A stretch of DNA of 64,000 bases from Aldrovandia affinis (lineage: Eukaryota > Chordata > Actinopteri > Notacanthiformes > Halosauridae), in the NCBI GenBank assembly GCA_029706075.1, contig JAINUG010000039.1, positions 4,902,001 through 4,966,000 on the forward strand, read 5' to 3'. This document shows positions 13,276-26,947 of this stretch, one piece after another. A program made the translations under genes and the position numbers. Each line of letters opens with the position of its first letter. The first letter of the stretch is position 1. Under the pieces are notes generated by a model. The model did not search any database and was not told where the DNA came from. It saw nothing but the letters and a program-made list of their open reading frames with translations.

Positions 13276-13469
13276 ACAGAGAAGGTACAGAGGAATGGGC
13301 TGAGATGCTGTTGTCCTACGATCACAGTGTCCCCCCCCCTCTTCACGGTGTGAGCACAGAGCAGAAAGCACAGCTGGCCCTGTGGGAGTGGTCGGCACGC
13401 GAGGCTCGCTGTGAACTTCTGCATCCCACCATGGGGCACGCTCTCAATGCCCTCAATCCACAGCACTGA

Positions 13470-13830
13470 TCAAAACAGCACCACACACTGCCACCCCCCA
13501 CACACACACACAGCTCTGATCAAAACAACACCACACACTGTTCCCACACACACACACACACACACACAGCACTGATCAAAACAGCACCACACACACACAC
13601 ATAGCTCTGATCAAAACAACCCCACACACACACACACAGCAGCTCTGATCAAAACAACACCACACACTGCCCCCCCCCCACACACACACACACACACACA
13701 TTTCTGATCAAAACATCACCAAACACTGTTCCCATACACACACACACCCAGCACTGATCACAACAACACCAAACACTGTCCCCATATACACACACACACA
13801 CACACACGCGCACACACACACACTGATGCA
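13470..13830. repeat. Minisatellite of CTGATCAAAACAACACCACA units with CA tracts
   Basis: The block (A/G)CTCTGATCAAAACAACACC followed by ACACACTG and a (CA)n run repeats about seven times, with a unit near 50-60 bp. Its sense and antisense open frames (H/T or V/C-rich) are repeat artefacts. Confidence 0.8.
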
Positions 13831-14421
13831 TGTGCACAAGCACACAGCAGCTCCTGTGTACATCTTGGTGCCTCTGTCTGCTGTTCTGCAGATTTGTAAA
13901 GTCATGCATTCACCTTACCGTACGCGTCCTTAATTTGTTTCTGCATCTTACATCCCTGTCCTTATTGTTATTGCTTTGGTGTTGATGTTAGTAAAAGATT
14001 TGCATATGATACTTGAGAACTCATTAAAGGCAAGGTGGTTCAATACATCTATGAAAGCTCAAATAAGATACACCCTCAAAGTGAATTTGTGAAATGATTA
14101 AACTTGTGCTTAAAGGCGGTTCAGTAAGAGACAGTTGATACGCGGTGGTCATTTCACACCCAACACACACACCACACATCAGCTGAGGTTGAGTGAATTA
14201 TTTTATTATTTATTATTGTAGCTAATTAAACCGGGTAGAACAGTAGAGGTTAGGAAGGCAGCCAACTGCTTTAACATGAGTTTTATCTTGTATCAGGGAC
14301 TTGGCTGTGTTTTTGCTTTAGACTTTCTCTCGTGCAACCCATTCCTACATTTACAGCCTAAGGTCTTTGCCTAATTCCAGGGACAGCCTTCATACCATTA
14401 GCCTTCCTACCACACCATGGT

Positions 14422-14560
14422 TGGCAGTGTAGTGTAATGGTTAGGGAGCTGGGCTTGTAACTCAGAGGTTGCAGGTTAAATTCCCAGGAAATGTAAACTG
14501 CATAAGTCGCTCTGGATAAGAGCGTCTGCTAAAATGCCTAAAATTTAAAATTTAAAATGT
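14422..14560 (+). repeat. tRNA-headed SINE copy (shortened)
   Basis: The tRNA-like head GTGTAATGGTTAGGGAGCTG...GGTTGCAGGTTAAATTCCC contains A- and B-box-like blocks. It joins directly to the tail AAGTCGCTCTGGATAAGAGC-GTCTGCT. The central block present in the copy at 51173 is deleted. Confidence 0.7.
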
Positions 14561-14712
14561 ACACCGTGGCTCAGTAGGTAGAGTATGGCATTGGCAACAC
14601 TGAGGTTGTGGGTTCGATTCCCATTGGGACCACATATGCTGAAAAATTTATGCATTCATTACTGTAAGTCGCTTTGGATAAAAGTGTCTGCTAAATGGCA
14701 TATATTATATTA
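14561..14712 (+). repeat. tRNA-headed SINE, GGCTCAGTAGGTAGAG family
   Basis: The head GGCTCAGTAGGTAGAGTATG...GGTTGTGGGTTCGATTCCC carries pol III A and B boxes. It is followed by the tail AAGTCGCTTTGGATAAAAGT-GTCTGCTAAATGGC and a TATATTATATT end. Sister copies lie at 21853 (+) and 30269 (-). Confidence 0.8.
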
Positions 14713-17700
14713 TTATATTACCATTAGATTGCCTGGTGTATCTTTGATTCGCCAACATCGTTGCTTTATAACGCCCCCTGTGGACATATAGGAGAACCAT
14801 CTTCCGAGCGGGTTGGACGGGCACAGCAGAAATGTGTCAGGAGCTGGGTTTGAATCATGAGACGGGGGTTTGGTACAGTCTCACTGATCCATGGACTAAT
14901 GAAGAGCCCGCTCTTAATTAAATGTCAAGTCATCAGCGGTGAGATGAAACATGGCCCCTCCGCACGTCCTTCGTGAAGGGAGCTTTCACCAACGCGAATG
15001 GTGATAAGTTTCCTCGGGTTATCCTCTTTGTTTAAGGCGATTCAGGTAAAGCAGAGGCGTGTGGGGTCACTCTTCCTAAGCGTTTTATAGCCGAAGTGAA
15101 CCGATTAAAGTGTATTGTTCAGGAAATATTTTCCATGACAGCAAATATTTCCATGACAGACATGCAATCTGCTACTTTGCAATCTGCTAACAGGAGATTT
15201 GAAAAGGAGATTTGATTTGGCTAGGAGATTTGAAATTAACACACAAAAAAAGCTAAAGAAACTGGTCAGGAGAGGGGTCTACAGTGATATTTGTGTGGAT
15301 ATGATTTGTACATGGGGGCCTGAGAATATTGTGCAAGACACAAATGCAGTTGGTTTGTGCAAATTATTGTATTTAGGAGCAGCGCAAAAACAAAAAATGA
15401 CAAGTGTACTGAAAGTGCTATTACTATCCTTATTTGTTTAATCTTTTGCACCAAGGGGGTGTAATTGGGGCCTGGGCCAGTTGTTTTTGGGGTACGGATT
15501 TGAGCAAAAGCATTCCACAGTAATATTTTAATGGTCTCAAAAATCCACCACCAGAAACTGGTGTTGTAACAGGTCTAAATGCCAATACAAATGCAAAAAA
15601 AACTAAAGTCAACTTGCATACCTGATAAAAGCGCTGACGAAAATGTCTTTAGGCTGAAATTGCAAAAAAACAAAAAAAGACATTTTCATCTGCTGGGATA
15701 GGCTCCAGCCCCCCCGCGACCCTGACCAGGAATAAGCGGCTTTGATAATGGATGGATAATGGATGGACATTTTCATCATTAGAATTTCCTGATTTTCAGT
15801 AATTTTTCAGTTACCTTTGCAATAATTTACCATTTTAGAACTAGTGTAATGTTTACTATTAATTAAGGATAGACAGAATACAATAGGGTTAAACCATCCA
15901 TTTATTCAATGATTGTTCTCCACAAATAGCATAAAATATATAACGTTTTGATACCTGTGACGTTTGACACCTGCCTTTGTGTCATTAAAATACAACCCAA
16001 AATACAGTGTCCAGTGTGTGTACAACCCCATTCAGTTACTTCTAAATTAAGAAACTAACTCATTAACCACCAGTATGGACACAGTAAAACTATTACAATC
16101 TCTATGCCATGAGCAGCTACTGTAGCTCGGTAAGAAATAATTCATATTTTTATGGAGTGTTCTCTTGTTTCGTTCTTCTCTAACAAGTCATGCAGATGGG
16201 AGTTCAGGCAATTTGTAGAGATGATTCATATTTCATGTCCCACATCCTGATTCGGATATTCAACGCGTCTGATCTCAATCTTCTGAAGGATGTCACGAAC
16301 GCCTTCTCGGTTCTTTTTTGTTTCAGTAAACAGTTCTTTGCAGATAAATTATTGAGTGACGCTAATTAATTCAATAAAAGTAAATGAAGCAGTCATACCT
16401 TTGTGACGGGGAATTCTGCTGAGTCAGATGAGGAGTATGACCATAACTAATTGTTTTTTCTTGCTCCATGAGTCAAAGGAACTGATTAGGAGAAAGAGCA
16501 ACGCTGAGTTAATGAAAGTTTACAAGGTCCTTTTCACAAACTTCCTTCGCGTCCTCAACTAAGGATAATCAACTTCAAATCACTTTTGTTCAAATACGTT
16601 TTGTTTGCACTAGAACTATGGTAAATATATCCATTCAAAGACAGTCTCCAATTTCATTTGGTCACCTTTTCCTGGATAAGAGATCGCGCCATAGGCTTCA
16701 ATACTTCATTATACTTGTGCGTTTGTCGGAAAACCTGACGTCTGGGCTGGACCTTACCAGCACGGGCCACATATAAAATTGATTCTGCAAAGCACACAAG
16801 GTCACTGTCTAAAGGCTGTGGTGATTTCCCTTTTACTTTGAGTCAAGGACAAAACATGATTTTTCACTGCCCACGTGTGTTGCATTAAAGGTTATATTCC
16901 TCCAGAAGTGACATGTTCAAGGTCAAGTAATCAACTCAGATCCAGATCTCAGGGGTCTATTGCATATGCACTGCATGGAAAATGAACTGACATTTGTCTG
17001 AAAACACTATTGAGTATTAACGTATGTTTTAATAAATCGGAAAGCATTAAGTTCTTGTATTCCTGTTGCAAAGGTGCAAAAGCAGTTGCATTCCCATTAT
17101 GTTGAGAACTGAGACCCTGTTCAGATTCTGGCTGGGTGACTAGGGATGGCGATATCTACTGTGCAAAACGAACACAACTCAGCCTCCAACAACCCACATA
17201 CATTAACTAAATAATACATTTTCTATTGTTGTGTGACCATATGCTCTGTGCTGTCTTGGACTCAGTGTAGTAATAATGACGTAGTATGATAACATTATTA
17301 TAATTCCATATTGTATTATAATATGGTAATATTTCATATTACTGATGAAAAAAATACACTCCGATAGCAGAGACTAGCACAATAGGAAGTCCCATTCCAG
17401 AGAAAATAAACATAAAACTGTAAATGAAAGATTATAATACATTAGACAGTGCCATTTATATATCAAAAGCCATTCAATGTGTTTTTTGTAAAAGGCACAT
17501 GGGTAATATTTGGTGTATTGTGGCTTAGCACACAGCGATGGTAACTTTTGCGTGATGGGAGGAATAGAATCACATGAGTTTCTGTTTGGATTGGTATCTG
17601 CATGGTGGGAAAAAGCAAAGCAGAATTTTAATTTATGTTGTGTGTGTGTGTGTGCGTGCTTGCGTGTTTGACAGGCTTGCTATTCCATGTGAACGATAGT

Positions 17701-18060
17701 CTCACAGGGCCTACTGTCTCTGCTGTTGTGTCAGGGTGCGTTTGGGCTGGGATTTGATTACCATTGATTGCGGTTCTTTTTCCGCAAGCCGTGCCCGTCT
17801 CTCTGAATCACTGTCAGGCTAGATGGAGCATGTGTGTGGCAGTGGGCCTAAAAAAGAGGGATTTGGATCGAAATCCATGCACGTGTGTAACTTGGCACCC
17901 TCTAGCCACTCTCCATGCAGAGGAATTTGTAGGGTAATTGCAGGGGAGGCCTGGCCAGGTGGCTCATGTCTGGTTCCCCTTCAGCTGTGATTTGCTCTTA
18001 ATATGCAGAATTTGACCTTTACAGGCAATACAAGCTATATATATATACATAAATATATAT
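14713..18060. other. Intergenic DNA
   Basis: No gene supported. The 80-codon frame at 15199 has no motif. The tail of a GGGCGGCACGG repeat lies at 15691-15765. A TG run lies near 17638-17660. Confidence 0.35.
15691..15765 (+). repeat. 3' tail of a GGGCGGCACGG-family repeat
   Basis: TGCTGGGATAGGCTCCAGCC, the CGCGACCCTGACCAGGAATA segment and AAGCGGCTT match the 3' third of the full copy at 2092-2450. The end is GGATGGATAATGGATGGA instead of GATGAGATGAG. It is 5'-truncated. Confidence 0.7.
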
Positions 18061-18144
18061 ATACACCACGGCTTGGGTAGATACTTGATTCTGATTGATC
18101 GAGAGGGTGATCATTATTAAGGCAATATGGAATGAGAACCAGTC

Positions 18145-18192
18145 GTATATCATGAATATTGGCTTTGCGTCATTCCAATATTCATGATATAC
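18145..18192. repeat. Perfect 18-bp inverted repeat
   Basis: GTATATCATGAATATTGG at 18145-18162 is the exact reverse complement of 18175-18192, with a 12-base spacer. It lies in an AT-rich MITE-like stretch (from about 18062) just outside the Tc1 element. Confidence 0.85.
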
Positions 18193-18228
18193 CATGGGTT
18201 CGATCTTTTATTAAATGGTATCTACATA

Positions 18229-19846
18229 CAGTGATACTTGAAAGCTTGTGAACCCCACAGGGGGTGGTCATTATTTCAATATATTATAGAAAAATAACCC
18301 TATAAAATTGTGATTTAAACCTCAATTCTTAATGAAGATATCCCAAATAAAGGAAACATATATATTTTCATAGTTTATTTAACAAATCTGGTTTATTTAA
18401 CAAGTCAGATATCCTTGTGGGCAAAAATATGTGAGCCCCTTCAATCAATAACTTGTGGCACCTCCTTTAGCAGCAATGACTTGATGCAAACGTCTCCTAT
18501 AGCCACTGATCAGACTCTGGCATCTTCTTCGAGGGATTCTTGCCCACTCCTCCTTACAGAACCCAGCCAACTCAGTGAGGTTTGAGGGCTTTCTGGCATG
18601 AACAGCCCACTTCAGGTTCTGCCACAGCATCTTGATTGGATTTAGGTTAGGACTTTTACTTGGCCAATCCAAAACACAAAACTTATTTCTCCTGAGTCAT
18701 TATTTTGTAGATTTGCTTGAATGCTTTGGATCATTGTCTTTTTGGAACATGCACTTTCGCCCAAGTTTTAGCTCTCGGACTGATGGCCTGATGTTCCGTT
18801 CAGGAATTCTCTGATATCCCTCAGAATTCATGGTTCCCTTAATGATATCGAGTCATCCAGGCCCAGAGGAAGAAAAGCTGCCACAGATCATGACACTCCT
18901 GCCACCATGTTTGACCGTAAGGATAAAGTTATTTTGGTGGTGGGCAGTGTTGGGTTTTCGCCAAAATGGCATTTTTGATTGTGACCAAAAAGGTTGATTT
19001 TGGACAGACTGATCCATAGAGAGAACAGAATTCCAGAAATCTTCAGGTTTGTCCAGGTGGTCTCTGGCAAACTTAAAACGGGCAGCTTGGTTCTTTTTAG
19101 ACAGCAGAGGCTTCTTCCCAGCTACCCTTTCATGGAAGCCAGTTCTATTCAGTGTTCTTCTTGTTGTTGATGGATGCACAATGACATCAGATGTAGCGAG
19201 AGAGGCTTGTAGATCTCTGGATGTTATTCTAGAGTTGCTTTGTACTTGATTTCTTATTTTTCTTGTGGCTCTTGGTGATATATTAGAAGGACGCCCACTT
19301 TTCGGCAGAGTTTGTCATGTTAAAGGCCTTCGATTTGTATAGTATTTGTCTCACTGTGGACTTGGAAGTCTTTTTGATATGATTTTATATCTTTCCCCAG
19401 ACTGATGCGCACTCACTAATCTCTTCCTGAGGTCGTCTGAGGTCTCCTTAGATCTCAGCATGTTGTTTTGCATTCACCTGTATGGGCAGCACCAAACTGA
19501 CCAGGTTTCTTACCTGTATTTATGGGAGTGCCACCCAAACTCTTTCCTACGATCTGATCTTTGATTGGTTAACTTGGTACCAAATTATTTACCCACCTGA
19601 TTCTATTTACCTACTTAATTTAACTAAGACAACAGGAGTTTCACTTATTTTTGCATCTTCTATAATTATTTTTTCCCTATTTTTACTTTACTATATGTAC
19701 AATTTCCTCTCAAAACTAAATGAAATGAAATTGGTAAATATAGACCCTTTATTTGAGTTAAGAAAAGACTGGTTCTGATTAAATAATGATTTTGTGGTAA
19801 AAACTCTAGATTTCACAAGGGGTTCACAAACTTTCAAGCATCGCTG
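18229..19846 (-). mobile_element. Decayed Tc1/mariner element
   Basis: Both ends carry inverted repeats. The left reads CAGTGATACTTGAAAGCTTG; the reverse complement of the right reads CAGCGATGCTTGAAAGTTTG. Each is followed by GAACCCC and flanked by TA, the Tc1 target duplication (18227-18228 and 19847-19848). Minus-strand translation gives transposase pieces in different frames. One at 18853-19179 spans the FHERVAGKKPLLSKKNQ and NFILTVKHGG region. One at 18445-18672 carries MDWPSKSPNLNPIKMLWQNL, the block preceding the last catalytic residue. Multiple frameshifts make it inactive. Confidence 0.88.
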
Positions 19847-21850
19847 TATATGTTCTAAGAATTCACCAGAACAATGACAACACCATTTTTAAATGCATGT
19901 CTTTAATGGATTATACGATTCATCCTTGCTCTAAATTCAATTGATTACTAAGCAAAGACATAATTCCTTGGTTTAGACCTAGTTTAACTGGGTAGTTAAA
20001 GCTAGCTAGATAATGGATTGCTAGATAGCTAGCGAAGCTAAAACACAGAAAGCTTTTAGCAAACTATAAAAACAAAAGCGCATTAGCTAGCTAGAAACAT
20101 AAATCAAAATGTCACTTATGTTCTTATTGTACACATTCGTTTGGAGGTGCAGTTAATCTTAGCTATCAATGCATGTGGAGGTGGTCTTAATCTGTTTCAC
20201 AAACAGGGTTTTGTGCTGCTCCTTTTCTGTCAGAATGTAGTTCCATTGTTTCCTGCTCTCCAGCGACACCTGATAATAGCTTTGGAGAGAGTTCTCTGAT
20301 CTGGAGCCACTGAGCCACAGCTTTTTAATGGTGGTGCTAATGTGCAATGATATTCAAATGATGTTCTCGAAAATTATATTTACCCTTGGTATATCAGGGA
20401 GCATGATCAGGGCTGGAATGCAAACTGACCAATAGGAACAATGGACCAGAATTATCCATTTTATAATTTCCATTCCATCCTACCCAATGTTATTTGTGGA
20501 AAGAGTCTGTGTGCATATCATGTACATAAGAAGACAAGGTCCTTTAGTGTTGCAGTGTGTGACATTGGATATTCAGGACAGGAACAGTCTTCTAACAGTG
20601 TGTTTTGTGACTTTTATTTGAACTTACTAAGGCTTAGCGTAAGCATACCAATTTTGTTAAAAGATTTGTTTATCGCAAAACACATGTTAAAAAATGTATA
20701 TAAACTATTTACGGTGGTGCAATAGCGCTGTTTTGTTAAAAGATTTGTTAATCCAAAACACATGTTAAAAAATGTAAATAAACTATTTGCAAGCAAGCTA
20801 ATTTATTTTGGGGGATTGTGTCATTCATTATAAGCAACATCACATTAAGCATAACGTCAAACTCAACAAGCTATAATTTCAACTTTGTACAACTTTGAAT
20901 GGACTTTTCCTACTGATTACAAGGTCAGTCTGCAGCGTTATTTCATCAGAGGTCCTTGGTAATCAGGAAATTGTCCAACACATCCATAAAATTAATTTCT
21001 GAATCTTTAGGAGGAGGCACAATTAAAACCAGTGGAGCCAGATATTGTTTACTGATTTATTTATGATTTAAAGCAAGATTTAGTTATCTCCTTCCTCAGT
21101 TATACAGTGCACAAAGTATCCAGTGTGGCTTTGCCTGGGGTATCCGTAATAAGAAGATGATTTTAAAAGGAGCAAATATAGACATGAATTTACTTTAACT
21201 GCCTATGTGCATATGAATATGTAGGTCTGGGTTATGCAAAAGTTGTATGTGCACTATGATGAGTGCTATTTAATTTTCAAAAAACTGCTTCCCTTATTTA
21301 TTTCTGTATAGTTCTTTCTACCTTATAATTGATATTTTTTAAATTAGTATGGATAACTTTTGTGAATGGCTAAGTGAGATATTAAATTGCATTCGCAATA
21401 AATCGCAGAACAGCAGGGTGGTCCAATGGCAGAAAAACCTGTGTTCGGCCTATTATTTGTCAAGCAACTTCAGACCATTAAATGCTAAATATGTCATTTC
21501 TGTCCAGTTAGGCAGTCGCTGTTTTTAAATGACATTTTAAAAGCAGTGAAAGGAACAAATATAAATTATTTGTTTATTTGCATTTATACCATGGAGAGGG
21601 TGTTGATTATGGAGTGGACAGGATGGAGAGGGTGTTGATTATGGAAAGGAGACGGTGAAGAGCGCGTTGATTATTTTCCAGTAAACCGCATGAAAAAAAC
21701 ACAATAATTCAAGGCTATGACGCAGTTACAGAGAATCTAGATCCACAGCTGAAAATAATGGCAAAAAAGTAATAAATTAACAACAACGTAGCTCTACAAC
21801 AATGGTGTTATTTATTTTTCTTGCAGTTAGCCATGGTATAAGCCATGGTG
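19847..21850. other. Intergenic AT-rich DNA with a local duplication
   Basis: No gene supported. A block of about 58 bp (TTTGTTAAAAGATTTGTT...AAACTATTT) at 20653-20710 is repeated at 20732-20788, a direct tandem duplication with a period near 79 bp. Confidence 0.4.
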
Positions 21851-21852
21851 CG

Positions 21853-22003
21853 GTTCTGTGTGGCTCAGTAGGTAGAGCATGGCATTGGCAACGCTGAGGT
21901 TGTGGGTTCAATTCCCTCTGGGACCACATATACTGAAAAATATATGCACTCATTACTGTAAGTCGCTTTGGATAAAAGCGTCTGCTAAATGGCATATATT
22001 ATA
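21853..22003 (+). repeat. tRNA-headed SINE, GGCTCAGTAGGTAGAG family
   Basis: Head GTGGCTCAGTAGGTAGAGCA...GGTTGTGGGTTCAATTCCC, body ACCACATATACTGAAAAAT, tail AAGTCGCTTTGGATAAAAGC-GTCTGCTAAATGGC. It is the best preserved copy of the family in the window. Confidence 0.85.
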
Positions 22004-23730
22004 AGCAGACTAACCACTCATGCAGTTGTATGAAAATATATCACTTCAGGGTGGTTAATGGCCCCTTGGCTTTGCCTTGGGACCACTACATACCACCCTG
22101 TCCTGGTTGGTTTCTTCCTTATATAATAACTGTCTTTATTATTTATCAACAGGTGCCAACTGGTCTTCAGAAATATTCTTATAATATATATATAATAATT
22201 ATAATTCTTTAATATTAGTATAATATTCTTTCCGTTATTAGGTGTGGGCACCACGGCTGCTGGTGTAGTTATAGTTCTTATTCCAGATACAGTTTTGAAA
22301 AATGAATAGAACAAAAGGTTATATTTTCTGTTGACTTAAGTCAAGCAGAATTGAACAGGTGCACAGAGCTAGTGCAGCCGAAACACAAGCCAGCTAATGT
22401 GTGGAGCTGTCCAGGGTTCTGAATCTAGGCCAGTTACACATATTTCCCATTCTTTGGAGTTTCAGTTTTGTAGAACTTCCTCTCCTGGTAATATAGCAAT
22501 AATAGAGAGAAGTATCAGCATTTGGAGAAAAAAACTTTTAAAGCTTTAATGTAATGCCAAACATATGAATTATATTCTTTGTTCATTTAATCTGTATGTC
22601 TTAATTCCCAACCAGAATATTTAGAAACTGGATATGAGGAAAGGGTGTGATTAATCAGAAACAGGATGATCTACAGTTGATGTATTGTGATGTCATTTAC
22701 ACTGCATGTGTATTACAACCAATGGTAGCAGAGAGAATACAATGTTAAAAAAATTATACGGTCTGAGAAATGTTCTAATGCCCACCTCAAATAGCCCTGA
22801 TGAAAGGTATAAATGAAATTCATAAAACACAATGTCATTGGATAATTCAGGTAATGATTCAAACTTTTCTCGGGACCATGAGGTCAGAGAGATTAATATT
22901 ATCTCAAATGGATTAGTGTCATGTCAGACCATGGGCAAGCAAATACAGATTATATTTCCCATCATTGCTAATCAGTGTTTTCAGTGACCTTGATGAGAAA
23001 ATGCAACTGGTAGAGTTTTAAAAAATCAATATATTTTAAAATATAAAAAAGTGTACCAAAACATGGTACATAGTTTTTCAGATCACCATGACTAATTCAG
23101 TTATACATGACATGTGCAAATGCATTTATAATTGATTCACAAAAGTGCATTTGTGCTACCTGTCTGTCAGATTCTAGTTAACCTATGAAGGCCATCTTCA
23201 GCCAGTTCCAGTTTTAAATGTAATGTTTTATTTAAGCTCTTGAATTTACTATGAGAATCTGTAAGCAACGAAACTGGAATTGAATGAGAAGGCAAGAATT
23301 TTGATTGGGAACTGAAGGGTGACCTATAACCCCGTCCAGCGTGCTGCGTGACTCTGGCCCTTTGGGTGAGCAGTCTCCCTGTTGTGCAGAAGTGACACCA
23401 AGGCCCTTTCACACTGCTGTGGAAGACATGACAGCTGTGCGCTCAGATTGCACGCCATCCACTCCGGAATGATTTGGAGTGTCAGCCTCTGTTGCCGTAC
23501 GAGCCAGTTCTGAAAATAACACTGGCAACAGAGAGAAGGAGTTCTGAAGATCCAATCATATTCCTGTGAGACTGCTTTCATCCGTTCCGTATCTAGACTA
23601 ACATATATTGCCACACATTCCCACTTTATTCTTGTTTTGTCTGTAAGCCTAGCATATTGTTTGTAGTGGTTTCTTCCATAATGAATGAAAATTGAATTTC
23701 ACACGTGAAATGTAACAAAAACATGGGGGT
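22004..23730. other. Intergenic DNA
   Basis: No gene supported. Open frames up to 98 codons lack motifs and follow AT-rich composition. Confidence 0.35.
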
Positions 23731-23734
23731 TAGA

Positions 23735-23960
23735 TGCAGTGTGTAATTGGGGTAGTGTGTAATGGAGGTGGTGCGTCATGTGGGGGTGCAGTGTGTATCA
23801 GAGGGGCTGGCTGAGATGCAGTGTGTAATGTGTGGGGGGCAGTGTGTAATTGGGGTAGTGTGTAATGGAGGCAGTGCATCATGCGGGGGTTCAGTGTGTA
23901 TCAGAGGGGCTGAGATGCAGTGTGTAATGGGGGATGTGTGTAATGGGTGGGGCCACTGGT
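23735..23960. repeat. GTGTAATGG-based minisatellite
   Basis: Units of the form GGGGTAGTGTGTAATGGAGG, (T)GGTGCGTCATG(C/T)GGGGG, CAGTGTGTATCAGAGGGGCTG and AGATGCAGTGTGTAATG are repeated about twice in the same order. The Cys/Gly-rich open frames across it are artefacts. Confidence 0.75.
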
Positions 23961-24203
23961 TAATGGGTAATGGGTAATGTCCATTGCTCCTATATCCCAG
24001 TATTCTCAGAGTAATTCCATGTCCCCAAAACCTGGGTGACTGCAGCTGATGTTCATAATACAGGACCTGCTGTGTCTCCCCCTCAGCCTTGGGTCTGTTC
24101 ATCCTTCATTTCTCTTCCTTTTCTGTACTGCATTTTCTCTGTTGTATTCCTCTGCTTTGCACACAGCTTGAATGTGATATAAATAAAGTTTTGTTTATTA
24201 TTG

Positions 24204-24266
<63 letters not shown>
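24204..24266. repeat. (AGT)n trinucleotide microsatellite
   Basis: An uninterrupted run of about 21 AGT/GTA units. It yields a poly-Ser run in one frame, which is not evidence for a gene. Confidence 0.95.
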
Positions 24267-24269
24267 ACA

Positions 24270-26945
24270 ATATTGCAGAGCAGAGTAGTATATTACCATT
24301 CCTAGATTTGGAGATTGCATGTCAGAAATATATTGAGGTTAACAGACAAAGCAAAGGACAAAAAAATCCAAATCACATACAGCACTATTGCAAACAATGT
24401 GAGCGTTATCGGAAAACAATGAGTTGCATTATTATTACTGATAAGAGATTTCTAAAGACTTTCTAAAGAAAAGGAAATAAAATTATCTCCGGTCTGGCAC
24501 AGCAGATGCAATTATGCAATGCAAAGCCGTTCGATAACTACCGAAAACACAAGATGTGCTTAATTGTGTTGCTCAACACGAAGCTCAAGAACGAAGCACG
24601 GTGCTGTCAGGATACATCTGGTGCTCTGCTCTTTCCTCTCTGCTATTTTTAAATGCCAGAGACACTGGTATATCTGGCCAGGTGGAATGTTCCTCTGCCG
24701 GCACCTGGACAAAGATTCTGGCCAATATACCAGATAAAAAAATAATAAAAATGCAGTAAAACAGAATGTCCTCTGATTATCTTGGCATGGAAATGACATA
24801 AACGCCATATATTAAATCAAATGGCCACATCCCACGATGAAATCAACAATGTTAAGCGACAGTTGATGTGTGTAGAAATTGCTTTTGATGACAAGAAATG
24901 ATATATGCGATAGTTACTGTATTGGCACATTATGCTCAGCCTCTCTCTCTCTGAAATGTTCCATTTAAATGTAGTCAATTGAGGAAATTAATTGAAATGC
25001 AATGAATTAACTGACAATGGCCGTAGTGTTCTGTGGGGGTTTTCCCATTAATGAATTGACTTTCTATTCATTTCCTGAATTGGCTGAATTGAAATGCATT
25101 TGACCCAACCCTAATAACATCATAGAATATTTGAGTTTACAGGAGCAGTCTGTCCAATGGTTGTTTTGTACACTTAAGAAAATAAAACCTGCATAGTCCA
25201 AACACACAATGACCTTTTAGGAGAGGTAGGATTGTTTTGGTACTTCCAGATTACACGTCGGTTACATTTTCCCTTTTCCTTTATAAAATCTATGGGAATA
25301 CCTCAAATAAATTGAAACTTGAAAATCGTCCCCTGTTCTGCGATTGGCTGGGACGTTAGTCAATCCTTGTATTCCGGTAATTATCATGTAATTAAAAAGG
25401 TTTAATTATATCAATTTAATGCAAAAATGTATTAAGATTAGAACTTGTACCAGTAACTGCAGGAATGTTTACAGCCAGACCAATGATGCATCACTGTCTG
25501 ATAAATGGGAAGCGATCATCACCGGTCTGGTTACTTCTGTGCCTGTTTCCCGCCGTGTATTGACAGAATGTTTTTGCAGGTGTGTATCGGCAGATTTGCC
25601 TTACATACTGATAAAGTTTCCAAATGTTGCTGATTTTCAGATTTCTGGAGTTTTGAGTGGAACAAAATTTTGGCCCTTTTAATTGTTGACATACCTATTA
25701 TGTTGATGATACACCTATAAATTGCCCTCTTTTCCATTTCCCCATGGGATCACAGGGATTCACAAACAATCCCACGTCCAAGGTTAAAGGTCACAGGGCA
25801 AAGAGTGTTAAGGTCTCATCATTTTGTCTTTGATGTTCTACAGCCTTTATTCTTCATTTCAACAGTAAATGCACATGATATTTTTTGCATGGCAAATTAT
25901 TTTATTTGATTAAACTCTGTTTGTCAAAAAAACCAAAACATTTATCTTCAATATGATTTAATTTGGAATTAAATACAAGGACAAATCCTTGACTGAATCC
26001 AAGCCATAATCTCCTGTATCCCTCCTGTAACTAGACAAAGTTCATTCAAAAACATTAATTATCAACTGACTTTAAATAAATCTAAATAAATAAAAGTAAA
26101 ATCATTTTTGTCCATTGTATTCTAAAGCCCCTATAAACCCTTGCAAAAAGGGCAAGGCTTGGATTCAATCAACATTTGCCCCGGAAAGTATCATATTATT
26201 CGCATCGTATTCATAATTAAATGTGACTGTTTTTCCTTCGGAAACATAGTTTGGCAAGTTCAGCAATCACCAAACTGTGCGTCAAAGTTGGGGACGAAAA
26301 CGTTGATTAAACCAAGCCAAGGTATCACCAGAGCTGCGTTCTGCACATGACAAACATCTCCAACACCAAAGTCAGTCCTGTAGCTTTCGGTTTTGCAAAA
26401 ATACACCACCTACACTAGGCAGAATGATTTCAGAGAGGGTTTAATTTAGGAAGGTACAGTAGGAGGCTATTAAAGTCCCATTAGGGGCTGAGCTATGCGG
26501 ACAGACGCTCCCCCAGCATGTGGCCTCAGAGCTTGGCACGCTCTCTCCACAGGTCCGGGGTAATGGGTTGTCATGGAGACTGGCCTACGACTCGTGTGAT
26601 TGATAGCAGCGCATCATACAAATAAATAAATGAATCTCACATCATTGTGACAGTAAACGAGCCGGGAGTATTTTTTTTCAAATCCCAGAAATATAAAAAT
26701 ACATGACTTTCGTATGAGAGCGTACTGTATTCTAAAAGCACGCCTTTATACATGTTTGCTATATAAACTACCTAATATTTATCCAAAATAAACTGACATT
26801 GATTTAAAATTTGTAGCTAACGTTGCTTCTACCGAGTATTAAATACACCTGTGTACACACTTGTTTTTAGAAGTGAGAAGGATTTCAAAAATCCCCCAAA
26901 AATCGCTTGGAAGTTGTAGGGTAAAATGTGGAAATATAGGCAGAA
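24270..26945. other. Intergenic DNA
   Basis: No gene supported. Open frames of 60-87 codons have no recognisable domains. Confidence 0.35.
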
Positions 26946-26947
26946 AA

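Noticed and set aside
13470..13909. Cys/Val-rich frames and a possible CRISPR-like array
   Set aside because: The regular repeats are a CA-rich minisatellite in vertebrate DNA with variable, low-complexity spacers, not a CRISPR array.
14561..14640. tRNA genes at 14561, 21853, 30269 and 60228
   Set aside because: These tRNA-like heads are each followed by a SINE body and tail found in several copies, so they are SINEs rather than tRNA genes. The one at 48933 lacks such a body.
15638..15690. Inverted GAAAATGTCTTT / AAAGACATTTTC pair
   Set aside because: Short arms around an A-rich loop in AT-rich DNA; can arise by chance or from a decayed repeat.
24089..24466. 125-codon frame with a poly-Ser run
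   Set aside because: The Ser run is the (AGT)n microsatellite; flanking residues show no domain.
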